DNA of 64,000 nucleotides from Rhodocyclaceae bacterium (lineage in GTDB: Bacteria > Pseudomonadota > Gammaproteobacteria > Burkholderiales > Rhodocyclaceae), in contig VIKE01000028.1 of assembly GCA_008080565.1 (NCBI GenBank), forward strand, positions 1-64,000. The letters run 5' to 3'. The translations under genes and the position numbers were made by a program. Below are positions 23,672-31,553 of the stretch, piece after piece. The notes under the pieces are model-generated. The model saw nothing but the letters and a program-made list of their open reading frames with translations, was not told the origin of the DNA and did not search any database. Position 1 is the first letter of the stretch, and every line of letters starts with the position of its first letter.

Positions 23672-25774
23672 TTACTCTGCCGGACACCTGGCGTGCAGGA
23701 AGGTAAAGGCCGCGGCACCATACAAGGGCTTGCTCAGCAGGAAACCCTGGACCTCGTCGCAGCCGTTGGTGCGCAGCAGTTCAAGCTGATCCTCGGTTTC
23801 AACGCCTTCGGCAATGACCTTCAGGCCGAGCGAATGAGCCAGGGCGATGGTGCCGAAAGCGATGGCGCGGTCGTTGAGGTCGGTTTCGATGTCGGCCACG
23901 AAGGAGCGGTCGATTTTCAGATGGTCGATCGGGAAAAGCTTAAGGTAGGCCAGCGAGGAGTAGCCAGTGCCGAAGTCGTCGATGGCCAGCGTGACACCCA
24001 TACGGCCGAGGCGTTCGAGAATCAGGATGGCTTCCTGCGGGTTTTCCATCACCGAGCTCTCGGTGATTTCGAGTTCGAGAAGCTCGGCCGGCAGACCGGA
24101 CAAGGTCAGCGCATTGGCAACGGTTTCGCAGAAATCGCGACGGCGCAATTGGCGGGCCGAGACGTTGACAGCGATGCGAAGGGGCTTCAACCCAGCGTCA
24201 ATCCAGCGTTTCATTTCGCGGCAGGCCGTGGCCAGTACCCATTCACCGATCTCGACGATGATGCCGGTTTCTTCGGCGACCGGGATGAAGCGGGCCGGCG
24301 AAATCATGCCTTCGGTCGGATGGTGCCAGCGAAGCAGCGCTTCGACGCCGGTCGGTGCGGTGTCGGCAGCGTGGAACTGTGGCTGGAAGCAAAGTACCAG
24401 TTCGTTGCGGGCGATGGCATGACGCAGCTTGTGTTCAATGTTCAGGCGTTCCGAGGTGATCAGGTTCATCTCGGTGGCAAAGAACTGGAAGTTGTTTCGG
24501 CCCGCTGCCTTGGCGTGGTACATCGCCGTATCGGCATTCTTCAGGATGGTGTCGCCATCCGGACCGTCGTCGGGAAAGACGCTGATGCCGATCGACGGGC
24601 TGGTATGCAGTTCGTGTCCGTTGGCCTCGATGGCTGACGACAAGGCGCCGATGGCCTTGCCGGCAACGACGGCAGCATCCGCGGCAGAGGAGATGCCGGG
24701 CAGGATGATGACGAATTCGTCACCGCCGAGGCGGGCTACGAAATCGGTTTCGCGGACGACGCTGGACAGGCGGCAAGCCACCTCGCGCAACAGTTCGTCG
24801 CCAATCTGGTGACCGAGGGTGTCGTTGATGATCTTGAAACGATCGAGATCGAGAAACATCATGGCGATCTTCCAGCCATGGCGTCGGGCTTCCGGTAGCA
24901 ACTGCGCGAGCCGCATGAGCAGGGCCATGCGGTTGGGCAGGCCGGTCAGCGCGTCATGCTGGGCGATGTGCCGCATACGCTCCTCGGACTGCTTGCGCTC
25001 CGTGATGTCGGCCAGAATCCAGACGTAGTGCGCCGGCAAGCCGCTTTGCGGGTCATCGACACGGTTGACCCGGGTGCCGGCCGGGAAGCTGTCGCCATTT
25101 TTTCGGGTGACTTCCAGTTCGCCCTGCCAGGATGCGCGCAAGACCAGATCCCGTTCGAATGCATCCGGCGACTGACCGTCGTCCAGCGTGATCAGCCCGT
25201 AGACGGTCTGCCCGATCAGCTCGAAGGTTTCGTAGCCGGTCATCTGGGTGGTTGCCGGATTGATCGACAAAATGCGGTGCGCTTCATCGGTAAAAATGAT
25301 GCCGGCCGGCGTGTGGGTATAGACCTTTTGCGCCAGTTGCTCGCGTTCGGCGCTGGCTCGCTGGTCGGAAATGTCGGTGTAGGTGGTGATGAATCCGGCG
25401 GACTCTTCGCCGATAAGCAGCGGCTCGTTCTGGATCAGATAGGAGCGCCCGTTGGGGCGCGTTTCTTCGAGGCGGTCAGCTTCGAACTTGCCGATCCGCG
25501 CCGTGATGCGTTTGACCAGTTCTTCGCTATCGCCTTGTCCGTAGTCGCCGCGCGCTACCGGGATGCGGATTACATCGGAAAAATGGATACCTTCGTGGAC
25601 GGCATCGAGTGGCAGGTCGAGGGCCTCGATGAATCCCTGGTTCCAGACACGCAGGCGCAACTGCTCGTCGAATACGCTGATGCCTTGCGGCATGCTCGAT
25701 ACGACAGACTGCAGATAGGCCAATTGACGTCGCATGTCGACGGAGGTTGGCGAGGAAGCGTCCGGTAAATTCAA
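23672..25774 (-). CDS. PAS-PAS-GGDEF-EAL c-di-GMP enzyme
   Basis: A cytoplasmic protein of 700 residues with no transmembrane segment. An N-terminal PAS (about 20-135, SSMPQGISVFD) is followed by a second PAS (about 148-260). The GGDEF domain has an intact motif at 350-354 and an inhibitory-site RETD at 341-344. The EAL domain has EAL at 478-480 and downstream ITESS, DDFGTGYSSLAYL, KIDRSF and AEGVE. Both halves keep their catalytic residues, so it may make and break c-di-GMP depending on PAS input. The second PAS/GGDEF linker shows ITERKQSEERMRHIAQHD. The start at 25774 is the first Met; an internal Met at residue 14 is possible. Confidence 0.9.
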   Translation of the reverse strand: MNLPDASSPTSVDMRRQLAYLQSVVSSMPQGISVFDEQLRLRVWNQGFIEALDLPLDAVHEGIHFSDVIRIPVARGDYGQGDSEELVKRITARIGKFEADRLEETRPNGRSYLIQNEPLLIGEESAGFITTYTDISDQRASAEREQLAQKVYTHTPAGIIFTDEAHRILSINPATTQMTGYETFELIGQTVYGLITLDDGQSPDAFERDLVLRASWQGELEVTRKNGDSFPAGTRVNRVDDPQSGLPAHYVWILADITERKQSEERMRHIAQHDALTGLPNRMALLMRLAQLLPEARRHGWKIAMMFLDLDRFKIINDTLGHQIGDELLREVACRLSSVVRETDFVARLGGDEFVIILPGISSAADAAVVAGKAIGALSSAIEANGHELHTSPSIGISVFPDDGPDGDTILKNADTAMYHAKAAGRNNFQFFATEMNLITSERLNIEHKLRHAIARNELVLCFQPQFHAADTAPTGVEALLRWHHPTEGMISPARFIPVAEETGIIVEIGEWVLATACREMKRWIDAGLKPLRIAVNVSARQLRRRDFCETVANALTLSGLPAELLELEITESSVMENPQEAILILERLGRMGVTLAIDDFGTGYSSLAYLKLFPIDHLKIDRSFVADIETDLNDRAIAFGTIALAHSLGLKVIAEGVETEDQLELLRTNGCDEVQGFLLSKPLYGAAAFTFLHARCPAE

Positions 25775-25870
25775 CGAAAGAGGTGGGCTGGAAAACGATG
25801 GCGAATCATAGCCCAGGCTTCATTGGATGAACATTGATGCAGGTGAATTTTCCATTTTGACGATCGATTG

Positions 25871-26425
25871 CTATATTTGCCATTTAATCGAGCAGCCAAT
25901 TGACGCGATCTGCTCGCGCGGCCCGTCGCCACTGCGGGCGACTTCGCACATCGCTTCATAGAGTTCACGCCGCGCCTCGGCAGGCGCGGGGTTTCTGCCG
26001 GAGGCGTCGAGACGGCCGCGGTATTGCAGTTCGAGCTTGGCGTTGTAACCGAAGAAGTCCGGGGTGCACACGGCGCCATAGGCCCGGGCGACGGCCTGGG
26101 TTTCGTCGTAGAGGTAGGGAAACGGAAAGGCCAGTTCGGTTGCCCAGCGTGCCATCGATTTTGGCGAATCTTCCGGGTAGACCGTGACATCGTTGCTCAT
26201 GATGGCCACACAGCCGATGCCGTGCCCGGCCAGATCGTGGCAATCGCGGATCAGGCGGTCAATGATCGCCTTGACGTAGGGGCAGTGGTTGCAGATAAAC
26301 ATTACCAACAGCCCGTTCGGGCCGCGACAACTGGCTAGCGTGTGGCGCTTGCCATCGATGCCTGGCAGATCGAAGTCGACAGCCGGTCGGCCAAAATCAC
26401 AGACTGGCGGGTTCAAAGCGACCAT
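25871..26425 (-). CDS. Thioredoxin-fold redoxin (AhpC/TSA-like)
   Basis: A 184-residue protein with the thioredoxin-like CNHCPYVKA motif near residue 47 and a peroxiredoxin/TlpA-like fold (LPGIDGKRHTLAS before it, CTPDFFGYN after it). It ends with ASIGCSIKW, typical of this redoxin family. No signal peptide is seen, so it is probably cytoplasmic. The start at 26425 matches the homologous N-terminus (residues DFGRPAVDFDLPGIDG soon after). It is divergent from rsmE with only 41 bases between. The role is probably thiol-disulfide exchange; its substrate is unknown. Confidence 0.8.
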   Translation of the reverse strand: MVALNPPVCDFGRPAVDFDLPGIDGKRHTLASCRGPNGLLVMFICNHCPYVKAIIDRLIRDCHDLAGHGIGCVAIMSNDVTVYPEDSPKSMARWATELAFPFPYLYDETQAVARAYGAVCTPDFFGYNAKLELQYRGRLDASGRNPAPAEARRELYEAMCEVARSGDGPREQIASIGCSIKWQI

Positions 26426-26466
26426 GTTTTTCCACTCCAAAACGCATTTCGACCATAATAGCACCG

Positions 26467-27204
26467 ATGAATTCACCCCGTTTTTACTGCCGAGAAGCCC
26501 TTTCGCCGGGGGCTCACGTTGAATTGCCGGAGCCCGTGGCACGTCACGCGGTGAGAGTGTTGCGCCTGCCGCCCGGGGCGTCGATGACTCTCTTCGATGG
26601 TCGTGGTGGCGAATATCCGGCGCACATCGAACGCATCGAGCGCGACCGGGTGATGGCCGTGCTGGGGGCTTGGGTTGAAGTCGAGCGAGAATCGCCGCTG
26701 GCCATTACCCTGGTTCAGGCTCTGCAAGCTGGCGACAAGATGGATTTCACCATTCAGAAAGCGGTCGAGCTGGGCGTTCGCCACATCGTGCCGGTCGAGA
26801 GTCGGCGCAGTGTCTTGCGTCTGGCCGGCGAACGGGCCGGCAAGCGGGTGGCGCACTGGCAAGGGGTGGTTGCATCGGCTTGTGAGCAATGTGGTCGTAA
26901 TCAGGTGCCCGTGGTGGCGCCGCTCGAGAGGCTGGAAAACTGGCTGGCCAGGCCGGCGCATGGCGCCATGCGCCTGATGCTGGCGCCGGATGCCGAACAG
27001 ACGCTGGCCTCGATCCGGCCGGTCGGCGAGGTTCAGCTGCTGATCGGGTCCGAAGGGGGGCTTGATCCGCAAGAAATGATCGCCGCGCAGTCGACCGGCT
27101 TTCAGGCGGTACGCATGGGGCCGCGCATCCTGCGCACGGAAACGGCAGGCCTGGCTGCGCTGGCAGCGATGCAGGTGCTTTGGGGTGACTTCAGGGGGGA
27201 GTAG
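26467..27204 (+). CDS. rsmE: 16S rRNA m3U1498 methyltransferase
   Basis: A SPOUT-class methyltransferase of 245 residues that methylates U1498 of 16S rRNA. Family features are the N-terminal PUA-like region (RHAVRVLRLPPGASMTLFDG), the ALQAGDKMDFTIQKAVELGV segment, ESRRSVLR, the SAM-knot motif LLIGSEGGL and MGPRILRTETA near the end. It is followed after 3 bases by the polyP:AMP phosphotransferase gene, so the two are probably co-transcribed. Confidence 0.93.
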   Translation: MNSPRFYCREALSPGAHVELPEPVARHAVRVLRLPPGASMTLFDGRGGEYPAHIERIERDRVMAVLGAWVEVERESPLAITLVQALQAGDKMDFTIQKAVELGVRHIVPVESRRSVLRLAGERAGKRVAHWQGVVASACEQCGRNQVPVVAPLERLENWLARPAHGAMRLMLAPDAEQTLASIRPVGEVQLLIGSEGGLDPQEMIAAQSTGFQAVRMGPRILRTETAGLAALAAMQVLWGDFRGE

Positions 27205-27207
27205 GCA

Positions 27208-28716
27208 ATGTTTGAATCGGCAGAGCTCGGCCACAAGATCGACAAGGAAACATTCAAAAAGGAAGTGCCGAAGCTGCGCGCTGCCTTGCTTGACGCGCAG
27301 TACGACATGCTGGAAAAAAAGGAGTTTCCGGTCGTCATCCTGATCAGCGGGGTTGACGGCAGCGGCAAGGGGGAAACGATCAACCTGCTTTATTCCTGGA
27401 TGGACCCGCGTCATATTTCGACGCTGGCTTTCTCGGCGCCTTCCGATGAAGAGCGCGCCCGTCCCTACATGTGGCGCTACTGGCGGGCCCTGCCGCCCAA
27501 AGGCAAGGTCGGCATCTTTGCCGGATCGTGGTATTCGCAGCCGATTACCGACCGTATCAATGGGGATATGCGTCGTTCCGAGTTGGACGAGCGGCTCGAT
27601 GACATCAATCGCTTCGAGGCCATGCTGGTCAACGAAGGCGCGTTGGTTCTGAAATTCTGGTTCCATCTTTCCAAGGATGGCCAGAAGACGCGGCTCAAGG
27701 CTTTGGAAAAGAATCCGAACACGGCCTGGCGCGTCACCAAGGAAAGCTACGATCGCCTGAAAACCTACAGCAGGCTCCAGGAAGTGGCTGGCCACGTGCT
27801 GCGCGTCAGCAATACCGCCCATGCCCCATGGATCATCGTTGAAGGCACCGATGACGAATATCGTTCGCTGACCGTCGGCCGCATCGTGCTTGATGCGATG
27901 AAGCGTCGACTGCTGCAGGAAGGCCGACAGCAGGTGCCGGTGGCGCCGCCGATCGTCCATGCCATCGACCAGAAGAACGTGCTCAGCGAGCTGGATCTCA
28001 AACAGAAGCTGGCCAAGAAGGATTACGAGAGCCAGTTGGCCAAGTATCAGTCGCGTCTTTCTGAATTGGTGCGTGACCCGCGCTTTGTTGGCAAGCGTTC
28101 GCTGGTGGTGGTTTTCGAAGGGTCGGATGCGGCCGGCAAGGGGGGTGCCATTCGTCGCATCGGCGCCGCGATGGATGCACGGCAGTACCAGATCGTGCCG
28201 ATTGCCGCGCCGACTGAGGAGGAGCGCGCGCAGCCTTATCTCTGGCGCTTCTGGCGGCACCTGCCGAGGACCGGGCGGGCGGCCATTTTCGACCGTTCGT
28301 GGTATGGCCGCGTGCTGGTCGAGCGGGTCGAGAGCTTTTGCACCGAGGCCGACTGGCTGCGCGCCTACGCCGAGATCAACGATTTCGAGCACCAGATGGT
28401 CGATTCCGGCGCCATCGTCGTGAAATTCTGGCTGCAGATCAGTGCCGACGAGCAGTTGCGCCGTTTCAAGGAACGCCAGGACACCGAGTTCAAGCGTTTC
28501 AAGATCACCGACGAAGACTGGCGTAACCGCGAGAAATGGAACGACTATGTGTCCGCCGTTTGCGACATGGTCGACCGCACGTCAACCGGGCTGGCGCCCT
28601 GGACGTTGGTTGAGGCCAACGACAAGAACTTCGCCCGGGTTAAAGTGTTGAAAACCTTGTGCGAGCGCCTTGAAACGGCACTCAAAGACGACGACGGAAA
28701 ATATTCGGAAAAATGA
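27208..28716 (+). CDS. pap: Polyphosphate:AMP phosphotransferase (two-domain PPK2)
   Basis: A 502-residue protein made of two PPK2 domains, the architecture of class II enzymes that make ADP from AMP using polyphosphate. The N-terminal domain has Walker A GVDGSGKG (about 48-55) but a divergent Walker B region (FAGSWYSQP). The C-terminal domain has the canonical EGSDAAGKGG and FDRSWYGRVLVERV, so catalysis is expected there. It overlaps argA by 4 bases (ATGA). Together with the class I PPK2 at 48403 it points to active polyphosphate use. Confidence 0.9.
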   Translation: MFESAELGHKIDKETFKKEVPKLRAALLDAQYDMLEKKEFPVVILISGVDGSGKGETINLLYSWMDPRHISTLAFSAPSDEERARPYMWRYWRALPPKGKVGIFAGSWYSQPITDRINGDMRRSELDERLDDINRFEAMLVNEGALVLKFWFHLSKDGQKTRLKALEKNPNTAWRVTKESYDRLKTYSRLQEVAGHVLRVSNTAHAPWIIVEGTDDEYRSLTVGRIVLDAMKRRLLQEGRQQVPVAPPIVHAIDQKNVLSELDLKQKLAKKDYESQLAKYQSRLSELVRDPRFVGKRSLVVVFEGSDAAGKGGAIRRIGAAMDARQYQIVPIAAPTEEERAQPYLWRFWRHLPRTGRAAIFDRSWYGRVLVERVESFCTEADWLRAYAEINDFEHQMVDSGAIVVKFWLQISADEQLRRFKERQDTEFKRFKITDEDWRNREKWNDYVSAVCDMVDRTSTGLAPWTLVEANDKNFARVKVLKTLCERLETALKDDDGKYSEK

Positions 28717-30032
28717 GCGATACCCCTTACGACGAGCACTTCGTCTCCTGGTTCAGGGCCGTCACGCCCTACATCAATGCCTTTCGCGGCAAGACTTTCG
28801 TCATTGCCTTCGGTGGCAAGGCGGTGGCCAGCGAGTTCGCCAAGACCTTGGCCTATGACGTCAATCTGCTGGTCAGCCTGGGTATCCGCCTGGTCCTGGT
28901 GCATGGGGCGCGACCGCAGATCGAGGAAGAGTTGCGTGAGAAGAACCTGGAATCGGTCTATCACCGCGGCTACCGGGTGACCGACGCCGAGGCGCTCGAT
29001 TGCGTGCTTGATGCGGTGGGCAGCGTCTATCTCGAAATCGAGGCCATGCTGTCGCAGGGCTTGCCGAATACGCCGATGGCCAACAGCCGCATCCGGGTGA
29101 TTGGTGGCAATTTCATCACCGGCCAGCCGATTGGCGTGCTCGACGGTATCGACATGCAGTACGCCGGCAAGGTGCGCAAGGTCGATAGCGAAGGCATCAA
29201 TGCCCAACTCGGCCTCGGCAACATTGTGCTGCTCAACTGCGAGGGGCCGTCACCGACCGGCGAGATTTTCAACCTGCAGATGGAAGAGGCGGCTGAAGCG
29301 GTGGCTATCGCCATCCGGGCCGACAAGCTGGTGTACCTGACCGACAGCCGGGGCGTCACCGACAAGGAAGGCGAACTTCTCGACGCCATGACGGCCGACG
29401 AAGCATCGCAAATGCTGCGCGACGCCGACTGGCTGTCGGCCGATATCAAGCGCTATCTGCCCTGCGCCGTGCGGGCCAGTCGGACCGGCGTCGGCCGCGT
29501 GCACCTGATCAGTTTTGAGCAGGATGGCGCCTTGCTGCGCGAGCTATTCACGCACGATGGCGTCGGTACCGTGGTCACCCGCGAATCGCTGGAGAATATC
29601 CGTGAAGCCAAGCCGGACGACATCGCGGCGCTGATTGCCCTGATCGAACCGATGGAGCAGGAAGGTATCCTCGTCCATCGGCCACGCGAATTGCTCGAGC
29701 GCGAAATCGACCGCTTCTCGATCATGCTGCACGACGGCATCATCGTCGGCTGTGCTGCGCTCTACACCCATTCCGAGGACGAGGCCGAACTGGCCTGTCT
29801 GGCAGTCAGCCACGAGCACCGCGAATGGGGTTATGGCGAGCAGTTGATGCTGCGCATCGAGCAGCGTGCCCGCAAGGCCGGCATCAAGCGTCTGTTTGTG
29901 CTGACCACGCGTACCGAGCACTGGTTCGTCGAGCGCGGCTTCAAGCTGGGCACGGTCGACGACCTGCCGGCCAACAAGCGCGACATGTACAACTATCAGC
30001 GGCGTTCCAAGGTGCTGTTCAAGACTTTATAA
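28713..30032 (+). CDS. argA: N-acetylglutamate synthase
   Basis: Catalyses the first step of arginine synthesis, acetylating glutamate with acetyl-CoA. The 439-residue protein has an N-terminal amino acid kinase domain (about 1-285; FVIAFGGKA, LVLVHGARPQI, NCEGPSPTGEIFNL) and a C-terminal GNAT domain (about 295-430; LACLAVSHEHREWGYGEQL, RTEHWFVERGF). This is the classical bifunctional-looking ArgA form, and YNYQRRSKVL at the end is family-typical. It overlaps the preceding pap gene; yggX follows 30 bases later. Confidence 0.93.
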   Translation: MSDTPYDEHFVSWFRAVTPYINAFRGKTFVIAFGGKAVASEFAKTLAYDVNLLVSLGIRLVLVHGARPQIEEELREKNLESVYHRGYRVTDAEALDCVLDAVGSVYLEIEAMLSQGLPNTPMANSRIRVIGGNFITGQPIGVLDGIDMQYAGKVRKVDSEGINAQLGLGNIVLLNCEGPSPTGEIFNLQMEEAAEAVAIAIRADKLVYLTDSRGVTDKEGELLDAMTADEASQMLRDADWLSADIKRYLPCAVRASRTGVGRVHLISFEQDGALLRELFTHDGVGTVVTRESLENIREAKPDDIAALIALIEPMEQEGILVHRPRELLEREIDRFSIMLHDGIIVGCAALYTHSEDEAELACLAVSHEHREWGYGEQLMLRIEQRARKAGIKRLFVLTTRTEHWFVERGFKLGTVDDLPANKRDMYNYQRRSKVLFKTL

Positions 30033-30062
30033 TTCCCCGCATCAACCCCCACGGAGTTTCAC

Positions 30063-30335
30063 ATGGCACGTACCGTCAATTGCATCAAGCTCGGCCGCGA
30101 GGCCGAAGGCCTCGATACGCCACCCTACCCGGGTGCGCTCGGCCAGCGTATTTTTGAGAATGTTTCGAAGGAAGCATGGCAGCAGTGGATCAAGATGCAG
30201 ACCATGCTCATCAACGAGAATCGTCTGAACCTGGTCGATGCCAAGCATCGCAAGTACCTGACGGAGCAGCTGGAAAAGCACTTCTTCGGCGAAGGCGCCG
30301 ACAAGATTCAGGGTTACGTTCCGCCGGCCGCCTGA
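30063..30335 (+). CDS. yggX: Fe(2+)-trafficking / oxidative damage protection protein
   Basis: A 90-residue YggX family protein with the family start [15 protein letters not shown], the Cys at residue 7, [38 protein letters not shown] and the C-terminal [13 protein letters not shown]. It protects iron-sulfur proteins and Fe handling during oxidative stress in enterobacteria. Ribosome binding site CGGAG precedes the ATG. A strong terminator follows at 30353. Confidence 0.95.
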   Translation: MARTVNCIKLGREAEGLDTPPYPGALGQRIFENVSKEAWQQWIKMQTMLINENRLNLVDAKHRKYLTEQLEKHFFGEGADKIQGYVPPAA

Positions 30336-30352
30336 GCGACCGGATGTTCATG

Positions 30353-30378
30353 AAAAATCCCGCTGCGGCGGGATTTTT
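30353..30378 (+). terminator. Terminator after yggX
   Basis: AAAAATCCCGC (30353-30363) and GCGGGATTTTT (30368-30378) form an eleven-pair stem with a 4-base loop, followed by GTTTTTT. The symmetric A and T runs make it bidirectional, also serving the convergent small gene at 30384. Confidence 0.92.
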
Positions 30379-30383
30379 GTTTT

Positions 30384-30554
30384 TTAGGCGATCTTGCTCA
30401 ACGCGTAGAAAATCAGCATGCCGCCGCCCATGGCGGTGACGGCCAGGATGGCGCTGGTTCGTTTGAGGCCACTGGCCTGTTCTTCGATGAATTGCTCCAG
30501 CCCGTCGAACAGCTCGGGAAAGGCGGCGATGTCGCTATGGTTCTGCTTGTTCAT
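30384..30554 (-). CDS. Small tail-anchored-like membrane protein
   Basis: A 56-residue protein. About 33 polar, acidic residues (with LFDGLEQFIEEQ) precede one C-terminal hydrophobic segment (about 35-54) ending in LSKIA. The ATG at 30554 follows GGAGAACCC. It is convergent to yggX and shares its terminator. No family was recognised, and being this short it could be spurious; the ribosome binding site and a clean membrane segment favour a real gene. Confidence 0.5.
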   Translation of the reverse strand: MNKQNHSDIAAFPELFDGLEQFIEEQASGLKRTSAILAVTAMGGGMLIFYALSKIA

Positions 30555-30664
30555 GGGTTCTCCTTGATCAGCCGGTCTTTGGCTTGGCCAACCCCGCAAC
30601 TATCGCCAGCCAATATTGCAGGGGCATGACGGATTTTTTGTATCTCGGTTGCGGGCAGATGAAT

Positions 30665-30701
30665 GCCACGGTCAACCGGGAAAAACGGCCGAAAATGAAA
30701 C
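30665..30701 (+). repeat. Dispersed repeat, copy 7
   Basis: GCCACGGTCAACCGGGAAAAA with end GAAAC. Its distal end is 4 bases from the stop of the minus-strand acetyltransferase gene (30706), so it begins that gene's 3' untranslated region. Confidence 0.8.
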
Positions 30702-30705
30702 CAGG

Positions 30706-31155
30706 CTAGAACTTCCGAACCAGCAAATGTCGTCCATCGATGGCACTGTTGCGCACTTCGCTGAAGCCCAGGTCACGGAAGCGCCGGGTTTTGGCGGCTG
30801 AAACGAGAATTCGCCCGGACTTGAAGTTTTCCTCCAGCCATTCGATGCGCGCCTTGATCAGGGCGCGGCCGATGCCTTTGCCGCGGCGTTCCGGGGTGAC
30901 TGCCGAGAGGTAGAGGATGTGGGTGCTGGACGCCCAGTCGGCAGCCTTGACGCCGCCAACGGCGATGATTTCCCCGGCATCCATGGCGACGAAGAAGCGC
31001 CGGTAAAAGGCACTGTCGTCGCCGCGCAGTTCCTTGGCAATGCGCTCGGCGCTGTAGCGTTCGGGGTCGGCAAAGGCGTTGAAGATCAGCGTCACGCTCG
31101 CGTCGAGGAGGGCCGGACTGCTGGTGTCCAGCGTGTCGATGCGAATTTTCCCCAT
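30706..31155 (-). CDS. GNAT-family N-acetyltransferase
   Basis: A 149-residue protein with the GNAT core: a central strand ILYLSAVTPERRGKGIGRAL containing the acetyl-CoA loop R-x-x-G-x-G, then IKARIEWLEE. It ends with TRRFRDLGFSEVRN. The N-terminal half is helical with RIAKELRGDDSAFYRRF. The start at 31155 is the Met of MGKIRIDTLD, 8 bases after the small gene at 31164 on the same strand. The substrate cannot be predicted. Confidence 0.82.
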   Translation of the reverse strand: MGKIRIDTLDTSSPALLDASVTLIFNAFADPERYSAERIAKELRGDDSAFYRRFFVAMDAGEIIAVGGVKAADWASSTHILYLSAVTPERRGKGIGRALIKARIEWLEENFKSGRILVSAAKTRRFRDLGFSEVRNSAIDGRHLLVRKF

Positions 31156-31163
31156 CGCTCGGT

Positions 31164-31403
31164 TCAGGGGGCGAAGGGTTGAACCTGGCGCAAAAGCAGA
31201 CCGAACTCGGCGGCGCGGCGGGCGGTTTCGCGATTGATTTCGGATTGTTTCTGGCCGAAGGCATCGCGTTCCTGCCGACTGCTTGTGGCCGCCTCGATGC
31301 TGCGCAGGCAGCGCCAGCGATAGCCTTGGCGGGTCGGGAAAAGGCGCATCTGGCTCTTGTCGTGATGGACGCGGCAGCAGTAGCAAAAAACGGTTTCAGT
31401 CAT
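31164..31403 (-). CDS. Small Cys-rich basic protein
   Basis: A 79-residue protein beginning MTETVFCYCCRVHH. It carries Cys at 7, 9 and 10 and His at 13 and 14, then a further Cys in RWRCLRSIEA at about 32, a pattern that could bind zinc. The rest is basic and charged helix. It overlaps a long spurious minus-strand frame but ends at its own TGA (31164-31166), just before the acetyltransferase start. It probably forms a pair with the acetyltransferase. The function is unknown. Confidence 0.6.
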   Translation of the reverse strand: MTETVFCYCCRVHHDKSQMRLFPTRQGYRWRCLRSIEAATSSRQERDAFGQKQSEINRETARRAAEFGLLLRQVQPFAP

Positions 31404-31475
31404 GACAGCCTCCGTGTGTTGCAGATGACGGGCAGCATGGATCGCCCATGTTTCCGGAAGATGACGGAATTTCGT

Positions 31476-31491
31476 TGGCGCCATATTTGCT
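31476..31491 (+). promoter_or_regulatory. Candidate sigma-54 promoter of the EAL-CBS-GGDEF gene
   Basis: TGGCGCCATATTTGCT fits the -24/-12 pattern, with GG at 31477-31478 and GC at 31489-31490 separated by ten bases. It lies about 63 bases before the ATG at 31554. No sigma-54 activator site was identified, so this rests on the match alone. Confidence 0.35.
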
Positions 31492-31553
31492 ATGTCACAG
31501 CTTTGCAACACAGCCTTCCTACACTGGCCGCCGGGTTTACATGGAAAAAAACA

